A stretch of 63,485 bases of DNA, taken from the NCBI GenBank assembly GCA_030524175.1, contig JAUNHC010000032.1, positions 1 to 63,485 on the forward strand. The letters are read 5' to 3'. Position 1 is the stretch's first letter. Each line of letters begins with the position of its first letter. The notes under the pieces were generated by a model. The model was not told the DNA's origin, ran no database searches, and worked only from the letters and a program-made list of their open reading frames with translations. The stretch is from Eubacteriales bacterium (GTDB lineage: Bacteria > Bacillota > Clostridia > Lachnospirales > Lachnospiraceae). Made by a program: the position numbers and the translations under genes. Shown piece after piece: positions 26,432 to 34,586 of the stretch.

Positions 26432-28015
26432 ATGACAGTCAATCAGATTGCATTTTTCGGTCTGTTTTTCCTGTCCGTGATTCTTTACTACTGTGTGCCT
26501 AAGAAGTGTCAGTGGATGACACTTCTTGGCATTAGTTTGTTGTTTTACCACCTGATGGGGGTGGACAATTTCCTTTATATTCTGGTGACTACAGGTACCC
26601 TGACTTACGGGACCAGGAAAATGTACCAGATTGACCGGAAACTGGAGGAATCACTGAAAAATGCACCTGTGAAACCAACACGGGAAGAGAAAAAAGAGAA
26701 GAAGGCTCAGGCGAAGGCCATAAAAAAGAGATGGCTTTTGGGAATCATTGTGATCAACCTGGGCATTCTTCTTGTTTTAAAGTATGGAAACTTTTTTATC
26801 AACAATATCAATGGTGTGCTGAAGCTTGTGGGTATGGACGGCATGAATAAACTGGGGCTGATAGCTCCGCTGGGGCTTTCTTATTATACACTGCAGGCGA
26901 TCGGGTATGCACTTGATGTTTTTAAGGGGAAATGTGAGCCGGAAAGCAATCCTTTTAAGGTTCTGCTTTTTGTAACCTATTTCCCCCAAATGACCCAGGG
27001 ACCCATTGGCAGATACCCGGAGCTGGCGGCTCAGTTTTTCCGGGGAAACCAGTTTTCTTATCAAAATTTATCCTATGGCTGCCAGCGTATTGTGTGGGGG
27101 CTGTTTAAAAAGGCAGTGATCGCTGACCACCTTCGGCCGCTGGTTAATGGAATCTTTAACAATCATACTTCTGTCAGCGGTTTCACCCTGTTTATGGGCT
27201 GTGTATATATGAGCCTTCAGATATATGCAGATTTTTCCGGATATTCGGACATTGTGTGCGGAGTTTCTGAAATCTATGGAATCCGTCTCATGGAGAACTT
27301 TCGGAGGCCGTTTTTCTCTAAATCCCTTGGGGAATACTGGAGAAGGTGGCATATTTCCCTTAGCTCCTGGTTCCGGGATTATATTTTTTATCCGGCATCT
27401 ATTTCCAGGACTGCAGTGAAATTCGGGAAGTTGGGACAGAAATTCTTTTCACCCAGGATCCGTAAGCTGTTTCCGGCAGTGTTCGCCCTGTGCCTTGTGT
27501 GGTTCTGCACCGGATTCTGGCACGATGCCAGCTGGCGTTATATTTTCTGGGGTGTGGGTAATGGCGTTGTGATCATATCAGCCATTATTCTGGAACCTCA
27601 GTTTACGGCTGCAAAGGAAAAGCTTCATATCAATGAGAATGCAAAGTGGTGGCAGGCGTTCTCTGTGCTTCGTACCTTTATCATCATCTGTCTTCTGAAG
27701 GTCTTTCCGGCAGGAAACAGTACCATGCACAGCTTATCCATTGCAAAGAGGATATTGCTGGATTTCAGGCCGGAACTTACATATGAAGCGTTTTTCAGAA
27801 ATACACAGTGGTATAATCTCATTTACATAGCGATCGGCCTTGTTCTGTTTCTCTGCGTCAGCATAATCCAGACAAGGGAGCCTGCCCGTCAGTGGCTTGG
27901 GTCTAAGCCGGTTGTGGTGCGGTGGGTAGTTTTTCTGGCACTCATTGCCATGATCCTGTGCTTCGGCTCATTTGATTCTACGGTGAGAGGAGGCTTCGAG
28001 TATGCGCAGTTTTAG
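26432..28015 (+). CDS. MBOAT-family membrane O-acyltransferase (DltB/AlgI-like)
   Basis: A 527-residue polytopic membrane protein with about ten hydrophobic segments. Family marks include FPQMTQGPIGRY, the FRRPFFSKSLGEYWRRWHISL block and the catalytic histidine in GFWHDASWRYIFWG. DltB takes D-alanine from the carrier protein and moves it across the membrane; AlgI acetylates alginate. The carrier protein next door supports a DltB-like role. It overlaps the next gene by 14 bp. Confidence 0.92.
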   Translation: MTVNQIAFFGLFFLSVILYYCVPKKCQWMTLLGISLLFYHLMGVDNFLYILVTTGTLTYGTRKMYQIDRKLEESLKNAPVKPTREEKKEKKAQAKAIKKRWLLGIIVINLGILLVLKYGNFFINNINGVLKLVGMDGMNKLGLIAPLGLSYYTLQAIGYALDVFKGKCEPESNPFKVLLFVTYFPQMTQGPIGRYPELAAQFFRGNQFSYQNLSYGCQRIVWGLFKKAVIADHLRPLVNGIFNNHTSVSGFTLFMGCVYMSLQIYADFSGYSDIVCGVSEIYGIRLMENFRRPFFSKSLGEYWRRWHISLSSWFRDYIFYPASISRTAVKFGKLGQKFFSPRIRKLFPAVFALCLVWFCTGFWHDASWRYIFWGVGNGVVIISAIILEPQFTAAKEKLHINENAKWWQAFSVLRTFIIICLLKVFPAGNSTMHSLSIAKRILLDFRPELTYEAFFRNTQWYNLIYIAIGLVLFLCVSIIQTREPARQWLGSKPVVVRWVVFLALIAMILCFGSFDSTVRGGFEYAQF

Positions 28016-29006
28016 GAAAATTGTCATAAGCCTGGTCATACTGCTGGCGTTTGTATTTGGTTTAAACAGTGTGAGCCGGTATATGTACGAGTCAGTGAGA
28101 AATAATATTGTCTTCGCCCGTGAGGAACTGGAGGAAAATAAGGGGACAATAGATACTCTTCTGCTGGGCACCTCTTTAGTCCACTGGGGGCTGGACCCGG
28201 AAGTGATAGATGAGGAATTAGGGGTAAAAAGTTTTAATCTGGCGACTTCGGCACAGCCTCTTTCAGGAAGCTATTATCTGCTGAAGGATCAGGTAAAAAG
28301 CAATCCCATAAAAACAGTGTTTCTGGGAGTATCCGTGCCGGGTATGGTCAACGATTACGATAAGGATACACCGGTAAAGCTTGGAGTTTTTGACCGGATT
28401 TCTTCACCTGCAGTAAAGGCTGAGTATATGGCTGCTGTGGCAGAGTTTAAGGAATATGAACAGTTTCTCTTTTTTCCCACCAGGGTGGTGAATGTGCTTG
28501 ACACGAAAGCAGTAAAGAGAAATGTAGCCTACAAGAAAAGTGAAGAATTTAAGGAAAAGATCTCTCCTGACTATGCACCTTACATATATTACGGTATGGG
28601 CTTTGAGAGTAAGGAAGAAGTGTATGACGGTTCTTTTAATGACGAAAAACTTGGGAATGATGCAATCTGGAACAGGGACAGGATAGTGGATGTGAATGTA
28701 GAGTATATTAAGAAAACAGCACAGTTCTGTAATGACAATGGTATTGAGCTGAATCTTGTTATCTTCCCCCACAGCTATGAATTTGCCAGGCTGCAGGGGG
28801 ATTTGTCGGACATGGACAAGTATATGGAGGAGCTGAGCGCTGAAATAGGCGCTGAACTTTATAATTACAACTTTACTGTACGCCAGGACATTTATGATAT
28901 CATGACCAATGACTGTTACCAGGATAAGAAGCACTTTAACAAAAAGGGTGCGGGAAGATTCGCGGAGCTGTTGTGCAGTGATTATAAGGAGACATCGTTG
29001 AAATGA
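28002..29006 (+). CDS. Membrane-anchored SGNH-like protein (DltD/AlgX-type role)
   Basis: A 334-residue protein with one N-terminal membrane helix (about 7-24) and an extracellular SGNH-hydrolase-like domain. The nucleophile block is LLLGTSLVHWGLDP and the C-terminal D-x-x-H is DKKHF. MBOAT enzymes for surface polymers work with such a partner, which completes transfer to the polymer outside the cell. The gene overlaps the MBOAT gene upstream and greA downstream. The acceptor polymer is unknown. Confidence 0.8.
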   Translation: MRSFRKIVISLVILLAFVFGLNSVSRYMYESVRNNIVFAREELEENKGTIDTLLLGTSLVHWGLDPEVIDEELGVKSFNLATSAQPLSGSYYLLKDQVKSNPIKTVFLGVSVPGMVNDYDKDTPVKLGVFDRISSPAVKAEYMAAVAEFKEYEQFLFFPTRVVNVLDTKAVKRNVAYKKSEEFKEKISPDYAPYIYYGMGFESKEEVYDGSFNDEKLGNDAIWNRDRIVDVNVEYIKKTAQFCNDNGIELNLVIFPHSYEFARLQGDLSDMDKYMEELSAEIGAELYNYNFTVRQDIYDIMTNDCYQDKKHFNKKGAGRFAELLCSDYKETSLK

Positions 29007-29503
29007 GAGAAAAGCTTACCAAAAAAGATGTGGAGAAAATTGAGCAGGAAATTGAATACCGCAAGCTGGTCGTTCGAAAGGAAGCCATAGAAGCAGTGAA
29101 GGAAGCAAGAGCACAGGGAGATTTAAGTGAAAATTTTGAATATTATGCGGCAAAAAAGCATAAGAATCAGAATGAAAGCCGTATCCGCTACCTGGAGCGG
29201 ATGGTGAGGACTGCGTCAATTGTTTCTGATGAATCAAAAGAGGATGAGGTTGGATTGGATGACATCGTTGAGGTGCTCTTTGAGGAGGACGGCGAGACAG
29301 AGAGGTATAAGCTGGTTACGTCTATCCGCGGCAATTCCCTGGAGAACCGTGTGAGCATAGAATCTCCCATCGGTAAGGCTCTGAAGGGCCATAAGGCAGG
29401 CGACCGTGTGGAAGTAAGGGTAAATGACAGCGTCAGCTACTTCCTGATCATAAGATCCATCGACAAAACCGGCTCTGAAGATGAAGAAATCCGTGGTTTT
29501 TGA
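29003..29503 (+). CDS. greA: GreA/GreB-family transcript cleavage factor
   Basis: A 166-residue Gre factor. The N-terminal coiled coil carries the acidic tip GDLSENFEYYAAK that reaches the RNA polymerase active site; the C-terminal FKBP-like domain ends with SYFLIIRSID. It rescues backtracked RNA polymerase. It overlaps the SGNH gene by four bases (ATGA), which is odd for a housekeeping gene. It may be a second Gre paralogue carried along with the operon. Confidence 0.88.
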   Translation: MREKLTKKDVEKIEQEIEYRKLVVRKEAIEAVKEARAQGDLSENFEYYAAKKHKNQNESRIRYLERMVRTASIVSDESKEDEVGLDDIVEVLFEEDGETERYKLVTSIRGNSLENRVSIESPIGKALKGHKAGDRVEVRVNDSVSYFLIIRSIDKTGSEDEEIRGF

Positions 29504-29523
29504 CAAAACTGCGGCGAATACGA

Positions 29524-29657
29524 AAGGAAACTGCTTGACCTAATGGTCAATCAGCAGCGGAACACCCAATCTTTATAGCTTGGGAATACTAAGGAAACTG
29601 CTTGACCTTGTGGTCAATCAGCGGCGAAACTCCTAATCTTTACAGCTTAGGAGTTTC
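29524..29657 (+). ncRNA. Tandem two-unit structured RNA upstream of the Na/Pi cotransporter
   Basis: Two copies of a 67-nt unit (29524-29590 and 29591-29657) share GGAAACTGCTTGACC, GGTCAATCAGC and the loop TCTTTAYAGC. Each unit folds into two hairpins: CTGC-TTGACC with GGTCAA-(TCA)-GCRG, and a second stem around the conserved loop. The second stem is CCCAA/TTGGG in unit 1 and CCTAA/TTAGG in unit 2, a compensatory change. GCAG to GCGG in the first stem also keeps pairing. The last stem (ACTCCTAA/TTAGGAGT) is followed by TTTCTTC, so it may terminate. Fold and covariation are seen; function is unknown. Confidence 0.65.
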
Positions 29658-29752
29658 TTCTATTTTACAGAAATTTAACATTGTGCTGGGGAGGATTTTA
29701 CATAAGTATTTTAAAATGAGGTCATATTAAGGATAGGAAAAGGAGAGAAATT

Positions 29753-31519
29753 ATGGACTTTTTTAGCATATTGACCTTGTTTGGCGGGCTGGCCATGTTC
29801 CTGTACGGAATGCAGGTCATGGGAGATGGTCTGGCGAAGGTATCCGGCGGAAAGTTGGAGCAAATACTTGAAAATCTTACTTCAAACCCTGCAAAGGCTG
29901 TGCTTTTGGGAGCAGGGGTGACTGCGGTCATTCAGTCTTCTTCAGCGACCACAGTAATGGTGGTTGGTTTTGTAAACTCGGGAATTATGAAGCTGTCCCA
30001 GGCAGTTGGAGTTATTATGGGGGCCAATATAGGTACCACAGCTACTTCATGGATTTTAAGCCTTGCAGGGATTCAGAGTGAAAATTTTTTCATACGGCTG
30101 CTTAAGCCCACTTCATTTGCCCCGGTGCTGGCTATGATCGGAATTGTGTTCCTTATGTTTTTAAAAAGTCCGAAAAAGAAAGATATCGGTGCTATTCTTA
30201 TCGGATTTGCAGTGTTGATGTTTGGTATGGAGACTATGAGCGGGGCGGTAAAGCCGTTGGCAGATGTTCCGGAGTTCACCGGAATCATCACCGCATTTTC
30301 TAATCCGATCCTGGGTGTTGTGGCAGGTACGGTTCTCACTGCGGTGATCCAGTCATCTTCAGCTTCGGTAGGTATTCTTCAGGCTCTTTGTATGACAGGG
30401 GCGGTTCATTACAGCGTTGCCCTGCCTATTATCATGGGTCAGAACATAGGTACTTGTGTCACAGCTCTTCTCTCCGCGATCGGAGCAAATAAAAACGCAA
30501 AACGTGCGGCAATGGTCCATCTGTATTTTAACTTGATCGGTACTGGGATTTTTATGGGAGGTTTCTATTTGCTTCATGCTGTGACAAATTTTGCCTTTAT
30601 GGAGGAGGCTGCCACACCTGCCGGGATCGCTGTGCTGCACAGTGCATTTAACATTACGGCAACCCTGGTTCTTCTGCCTTTTTCCAGAATGCTGGAGCGT
30701 CTGGCATGTCTTACCATACGCGACAGGGAGGAAACAGCGGTATCTGCAGAGGATAAGGAGTTTATGATCCTGGAATCACGTTTTCTTGAGAAACCGGCTT
30801 TCGCTATGGAGCAGAGCAGGAATGCAGCCAGACATATGGCAGTACAGTCCCACGATGCACTGTACACTGCTCTTAAGCTTGTGGAACATTATAAGGACGA
30901 GGGGGTACAGCGTGTCCAGGAGATGGAGGCAAAGGTTGACCGTTATGAGGATGAACTCGGTACTTATCTTGTGAAATTAAGCCATAAGGACTTGACGGAA
31001 AAGGACAGCCACAGTCTTTCCATGATGCTCCACTGCATCGGAGATTTTGAGCGTATTTCTGACCATGCGGTGAATATTATGGAGTCTGCCCAGGAAATGC
31101 ATGAAAAAGGTGTGCGTTTTTCTGAAAAGGCCATGCTGGAACTTAATGTACTGGAACAGGCAGTGGAAGATATAGTGGAGAAAGCTTACCTGGTATTTAC
31201 CCAGCAGGATGTGAAGCTGGCAGAATCCATTGAGCCTCTTGAGGAAGTGATCGATGAGCTGAGCCAGGAATTGAAGCGCAGGCATGTACAGAGGCTGCGT
31301 GCAGGCTCCTGTACCATCGAGATGGGATTTATCCTTTCCGACATTACAACAAGCCTGGAACGTATTGCAGATCATTGTTCAAATATTGGTGTATGTGTAA
31401 CTCAGGTGCTGGAAGATTCTTATGATACCCACAGTCATCTGGATATCATGAAGAATGCGCCGGACGAATCCTTCTATCATGATCTGGAGGAGGTACGTCT
31501 TAAATATGTGCTGCCGTAG
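29753..31519 (+). CDS. Na+/phosphate cotransporter with C-terminal PhoU-like domain
   Basis: A 588-residue protein. The first 310 residues form the NptA/YjbB-type membrane domain with both inverted QSSS motifs (IQSSSATTVM and IQSSSASVG). The C-terminal 230 residues are PhoU-like helical bundles. It moves phosphate with sodium, or exports phosphate, at the plasma membrane. A PhoP/PhoR-like pair follows 150 bp downstream and a tandem structured RNA precedes it, so phosphate control is plausible. Confidence 0.93.
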   Translation: MDFFSILTLFGGLAMFLYGMQVMGDGLAKVSGGKLEQILENLTSNPAKAVLLGAGVTAVIQSSSATTVMVVGFVNSGIMKLSQAVGVIMGANIGTTATSWILSLAGIQSENFFIRLLKPTSFAPVLAMIGIVFLMFLKSPKKKDIGAILIGFAVLMFGMETMSGAVKPLADVPEFTGIITAFSNPILGVVAGTVLTAVIQSSSASVGILQALCMTGAVHYSVALPIIMGQNIGTCVTALLSAIGANKNAKRAAMVHLYFNLIGTGIFMGGFYLLHAVTNFAFMEEAATPAGIAVLHSAFNITATLVLLPFSRMLERLACLTIRDREETAVSAEDKEFMILESRFLEKPAFAMEQSRNAARHMAVQSHDALYTALKLVEHYKDEGVQRVQEMEAKVDRYEDELGTYLVKLSHKDLTEKDSHSLSMMLHCIGDFERISDHAVNIMESAQEMHEKGVRFSEKAMLELNVLEQAVEDIVEKAYLVFTQQDVKLAESIEPLEEVIDELSQELKRRHVQRLRAGSCTIEMGFILSDITTSLERIADHCSNIGVCVTQVLEDSYDTHSHLDIMKNAPDESFYHDLEEVRLKYVLP

Positions 31520-31604
31520 AGCTGGTGTAAAGAAGGCTTACTGTTTACCACACTGCGGCGCATGCTTCACACCCTGATTTCCGAACTGTGACATATAAGG
31601 AGAC

Positions 31605-31633
31605 TTGTGAAAATTGGAAAAAACAAGTATACT
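31605..31633 (+). promoter_or_regulatory. Promoter of the PhoP/PhoR-like pair
   Basis: TTGTGA (31605-31610), a 17-bp spacer and TATACT (31628-31633), about 40 bp before the response regulator start. Confidence 0.5.
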
Positions 31634-31670
31634 GAAAAAAACGTGGCAGTACGCTGAAGGAGAGAATGAG

Positions 31671-32339
31671 ATGATCTACTGTGTGGAGGACGAACGGAAT
31701 ATCAGAGAGCTGCTTGTGTACACCCTGGAGACAACGGGATTCACAGCCAGGGGATTTGAGGACGGCAGAGCATTATGGGCTGCGCTGAAGCAGGAAACTC
31801 CTGAACTCATACTTTTGGATATTATGCTCCCGGGTGAGGACGGCTATGGTATCCTTCAGAAACTGAAAACGTCCAACTCTACCAGTGACATTCCAGTGAT
31901 CATGGTAACTGCCAAGGAGGCGGAATTTGATAAAGTGCGGGGCCTGGAGGGCGGTGCAGATGATTATATCACAAAGCCCTTCGGAATGATGGAATTTGTA
32001 GCCAGAGTGAAAGCAGTCCTTCGCCGGAGCAGCCGCCAGAATGAAAATAAGGAATTGCGGTGCGGTGATTTAAGTATTCACGTGGCCCGTCATGAAGTCC
32101 GTGCAGAGGGCAGAAAGATAGAGCTTACCCGAAAGGAATTTGAAATGCTTCAGTACCTTATGGAGAATAAAGGTCTTGTGCTCACAAGAGACCAGATTCT
32201 CTGCCATGTGTGGGGGTATGATTTTGACGGTGAGACCAGGACTGTAGATGTACATATCCGTACACTTCGTCAGAAGCTGGGCAATACAGGCAATATGGTG
32301 GAGACGGTGCGCGGAGTAGGATACCGGATAGGAGAATGA
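31671..32339 (+). CDS. PhoP/OmpR-family response regulator
   Basis: A 222-residue regulator with receiver phosphoacceptor D50 (LILLDIMLPGEDG), the K in ITKPFG, and a winged-helix effector ending VETVRGVGYRIGE. The ATG at 31671 is preceded by AAGGAGAG; a TTG 57 bases upstream has no site. The kinase starts 1 bp after the stop. Its place after a Na/Pi transporter with a PhoU domain suggests the phosphate regulator PhoP, but the sequence alone does not separate it from other members. Confidence 0.9.
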   Translation: MIYCVEDERNIRELLVYTLETTGFTARGFEDGRALWAALKQETPELILLDIMLPGEDGYGILQKLKTSNSTSDIPVIMVTAKEAEFDKVRGLEGGADDYITKPFGMMEFVARVKAVLRRSSRQNENKELRCGDLSIHVARHEVRAEGRKIELTRKEFEMLQYLMENKGLVLTRDQILCHVWGYDFDGETRTVDVHIRTLRQKLGNTGNMVETVRGVGYRIGE

Positions 32340-32340
32340 G

Positions 32341-33672
32341 ATGAAGCAGAGGATTTTGAATCATGTGAGCTTTCTTGTGATACTGTCCGTACTTCTCACC
32401 TTTGTTGCTGCAAGTACAGTCATGTACAGTAAATTCAGCACTTACATGAAAGAAGGGGTGCGTGATGAAGCCCAGTATATCCGTGTAGGTATGGAGGAGG
32501 TGGGGGAGGAGTTTCTGTCCGATAAAGTAGGGCGGCTTACCGGGAGCCGTGTTACCTTGACTGACAGGGATGGAAACGTACTTTACGACAGTGAAGCAGA
32601 TCCCAAGGAGCTTTCCAATCACAGTGACCGTCCGGAGTTTATCCAGGCCATGGAGGAAGGAGAAGGGGAGAAAGTAAGATTTTCAGAGACACTTTCCGAG
32701 CAGACCTTCTATTATGCTGTACGCCTTGAAAATGGTGAGATTCTCCGTGTGGCGCGGACGACAGAAAGTGTTTTCCTTACACTGATGTCCAGCTTTACAC
32801 TGCTGGGTGTGCTGATGGTGGCAATTCTTCTTCTGGAATTTTTCCTGGTACAGAAGCAGACCAGGGATTTGATCGCGCCTATTAATGAATTAGATTTGGA
32901 ACATCCCCTGAAAAATGTGTGCTATGAGGAACTCAGGCCTCTTCTGGTGAGAGTGGATCAGCAGAATCAGCAGATCGCGGCCCAGGTGGAGGAGCTGAAA
33001 AGTGCTGAAACCATGCGCCGGGAATTCTCTGCCAATGTATCCCATGAGCTTAAGACTCCTCTGATGTCAATTTCGGGCTATGCTGAGCTGATGATGAACG
33101 GAATGGTGAGACCGGAAAATGTTCCGGATTTTTCAGGGCGTATTTACCATGAAGCCAGCCGTTTGAGCAGCCTGGTGGCCGACATCATCCAGTTGTCCCG
33201 CCTGGATGAAAAAAGCAGCGACATGCCTTTTGAGGCAGTAGATTTGTTTGAGCTTGCGGAGGATATCACAGGGCATCTTTCCCAGGCAGCAGAAAAAAAG
33301 GGGATAAGCCTGAAGCTGGAAGGAAACTCCGTGTCCGTCCGGGGTGTCCGCCAGGTGCTCTATGAAATGTTTTATAATGTGGCTGACAATGCGGTGAAAT
33401 ATACACAGGAAGACGGCAGTGTGAAGATTTTTGTGGGGAAAAGTGAGGGACATGCTGTTTATTGTGTGGAAGACAATGGGATAGGCATTCCCAAGGAAGA
33501 ACAGGGAAGGATTTTTGAACGGTTTTACAGAGTGGATAAGAGCCATTCCCGCCAGACAGGGGGAACGGGCCTGGGGCTCTCTATTGTCAAGCACGGAGCA
33601 GCTCTTCATCATGCTCAGATCAGCCTCAACAGTGAACCGGGAAAAGGTACGAGGATAGAGCTGAAGTTTTGA
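32341..33672 (+). CDS. PhoR-like sensor histidine kinase
   Basis: A 443-residue membrane kinase. It has two membrane helices (about 7-25 and 142-165) around a periplasmic-type sensor, H-box H235 (VSHELKTPLMS), N-box YNVADNAVKYT, and ATP-lid GIGIPKEEQGRIFERFYRVD then GGTGLGLSIVKH. It forms an operon with the response regulator. It is probably a phosphate or envelope sensor, by context only. Confidence 0.9.
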   Translation: MKQRILNHVSFLVILSVLLTFVAASTVMYSKFSTYMKEGVRDEAQYIRVGMEEVGEEFLSDKVGRLTGSRVTLTDRDGNVLYDSEADPKELSNHSDRPEFIQAMEEGEGEKVRFSETLSEQTFYYAVRLENGEILRVARTTESVFLTLMSSFTLLGVLMVAILLLEFFLVQKQTRDLIAPINELDLEHPLKNVCYEELRPLLVRVDQQNQQIAAQVEELKSAETMRREFSANVSHELKTPLMSISGYAELMMNGMVRPENVPDFSGRIYHEASRLSSLVADIIQLSRLDEKSSDMPFEAVDLFELAEDITGHLSQAAEKKGISLKLEGNSVSVRGVRQVLYEMFYNVADNAVKYTQEDGSVKIFVGKSEGHAVYCVEDNGIGIPKEEQGRIFERFYRVDKSHSRQTGGTGLGLSIVKHGAALHHAQISLNSEPGKGTRIELKF

Positions 33673-33804
33673 TAAATTTATAAGTATCATATGGGAGAAT
33701 AGTATCCGCCCCTGGATTTGCCGAATAAAGAAAGCGCAAACGGTTTCCTAGATAAATACAAGGAGCAGACAGGAGGCAACCTGCTGCTTTACATTTACGG
33801 TACT

Positions 33805-34320
33805 TTAAATATATGCACTTTTGTTACTACCTGTTTCCTGCTCTTGCAATTCTGCCAACATCATTTTTTCAATTCTGATTACGTCCGGCTGCGTTGGAGT
33901 AAAACGTACCCCTGTATGTAACAGGTTGATGATCTTTCGGGCGTTTTTCTCTAATTCCTGTATCAGCTTTGGGTCTGCAATCCGTACAGGCTGCCCACCC
34001 TTAATATACTGTCCGTCTATGTACGCTTTAATCACGGGAAACATATCTTGAAATAGTAATACAGTTTTGCGGTCAAAGACCTTTACAATCTTGATTGTGT
34101 CCGTAGGCTTATGCTGCTCCTGTTTTTTCTGTATCAGCCGTTCAAACTTTTCAATCTTGGAGCTGCAAGGGACTAACCAATACAGCCCTGTACTCTCGTC
34201 CAGAAAAGCGAAATAGTGAGGCCGCTTTGTATTTTCATAATTGATTTTCAGATAAGGGTCTTGTACTTTTACGAAAAAGTCATCAGAAATAAAATATAGG
34301 CTTCCCGTTAGAATATCCAT
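33805..34320 (-). CDS. ToxN/AbiQ-like endoribonuclease toxin of a type III toxin-antitoxin system
   Basis: A 171-residue basic protein, the usual length of ToxN-type toxins. It has the layout LYFISDDFF, then RPHYFAFLDESTGLYWLVPCSSKIEKF, then a helical C-terminal half, which resembles the ToxN/AbiQ/CptN fold pattern, although I cannot assign the subfamily. The decisive evidence is upstream: tandem 45-nt pseudoknot repeats, then a terminator hairpin, then this gene. In known systems the toxin cuts RNA, including its own repeat precursor, and each repeat unit inhibits it in a ring-shaped complex. Phage defence by abortive infection is the usual outcome. The ATG was chosen for its AAGGAGAT site. 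Confidence 0.82.
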   Translation of the reverse strand: MDILTGSLYFISDDFFVKVQDPYLKINYENTKRPHYFAFLDESTGLYWLVPCSSKIEKFERLIQKKQEQHKPTDTIKIVKVFDRKTVLLFQDMFPVIKAYIDGQYIKGGQPVRIADPKLIQELEKNARKIINLLHTGVRFTPTQPDVIRIEKMMLAELQEQETGSNKSAYI

Positions 34321-34345
34321 AATCGTATATCTCCTTATATAAGAT

Positions 34346-34375
34346 AAGCCTCTTGCGTTTCGAGGCAAGAGGCTT
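34346..34375 (-). terminator. Leaky terminator between antitoxin RNA and toxin gene
   Basis: An 11-bp perfect stem (arm AAGCCTCTTGC, 34346-34356 with 34365-34375) followed on the minus strand by ATCTTAT. Type III systems carry such a terminator at this place so that antitoxin RNA is made in excess over toxin mRNA. Confidence 0.85.
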
Positions 34376-34380
34376 ACACA

Positions 34381-34496
34381 CTTTTCCACGGCCTATTTAT
34401 AATTCGCATGGCCGGAAGCGAACTACTTTTCCACGGTCTATTTATAATTCGCATGACCGGGAGCGAACTACTTTTCAAGGTAGTTGCCTACCTGTT
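34381..34496 (-). ncRNA. ToxI-like antitoxin RNA: two 45-nt pseudoknot repeats
   Basis: Two full 45-nt repeats (34426-34470 and 34381-34425, minus strand) differ at four positions; a third boundary fragment (CTTTTC on the plus strand) starts at 34471. Each unit forms stem 1 TTCGC/GCGAA (plus positions 34403-34407 with 34418-34422 in the second unit). Its loop holds one arm of stem 2 (34410-34414 with 34389-34393), giving an H-type pseudoknot. Stem 2 is CGGTC/GACCG in one unit and CGGCC/GGCCG in the other, a compensatory pair. A GGTAG-TTGC-CTACC hairpin (34479-34492) caps the 5' end. The order promoter, repeats, terminator, toxin is that of toxIN. Confidence 0.85.
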
Positions 34497-34502
34497 ACTA
34501 TT

Positions 34503-34531
34503 ATTATACGTAAGCTCTGCGAATATGTCAA
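34503..34531 (-). promoter_or_regulatory. Consensus promoter of the type III toxin-antitoxin operon
   Basis: On the minus strand TTGACA (34531-34526), a 17-bp spacer and TATAAT (34508-34503) give a perfect sigma-A promoter, about 30 nt before the first full repeat. Its strength fits high antitoxin RNA output. Confidence 0.85.
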
Positions 34532-34586
34532 CCTCATCAAATAATTTTCAAAGCACAAAAGCCTCTCGCATATTTGCGTAGATTTC

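Noticed and set aside
34381-34470. Two direct 45-nt repeats that could be taken for a CRISPR array
   Set aside because: The repeats are contiguous with no spacers, fold as pseudoknots and precede a toxin gene; no cas gene is present.
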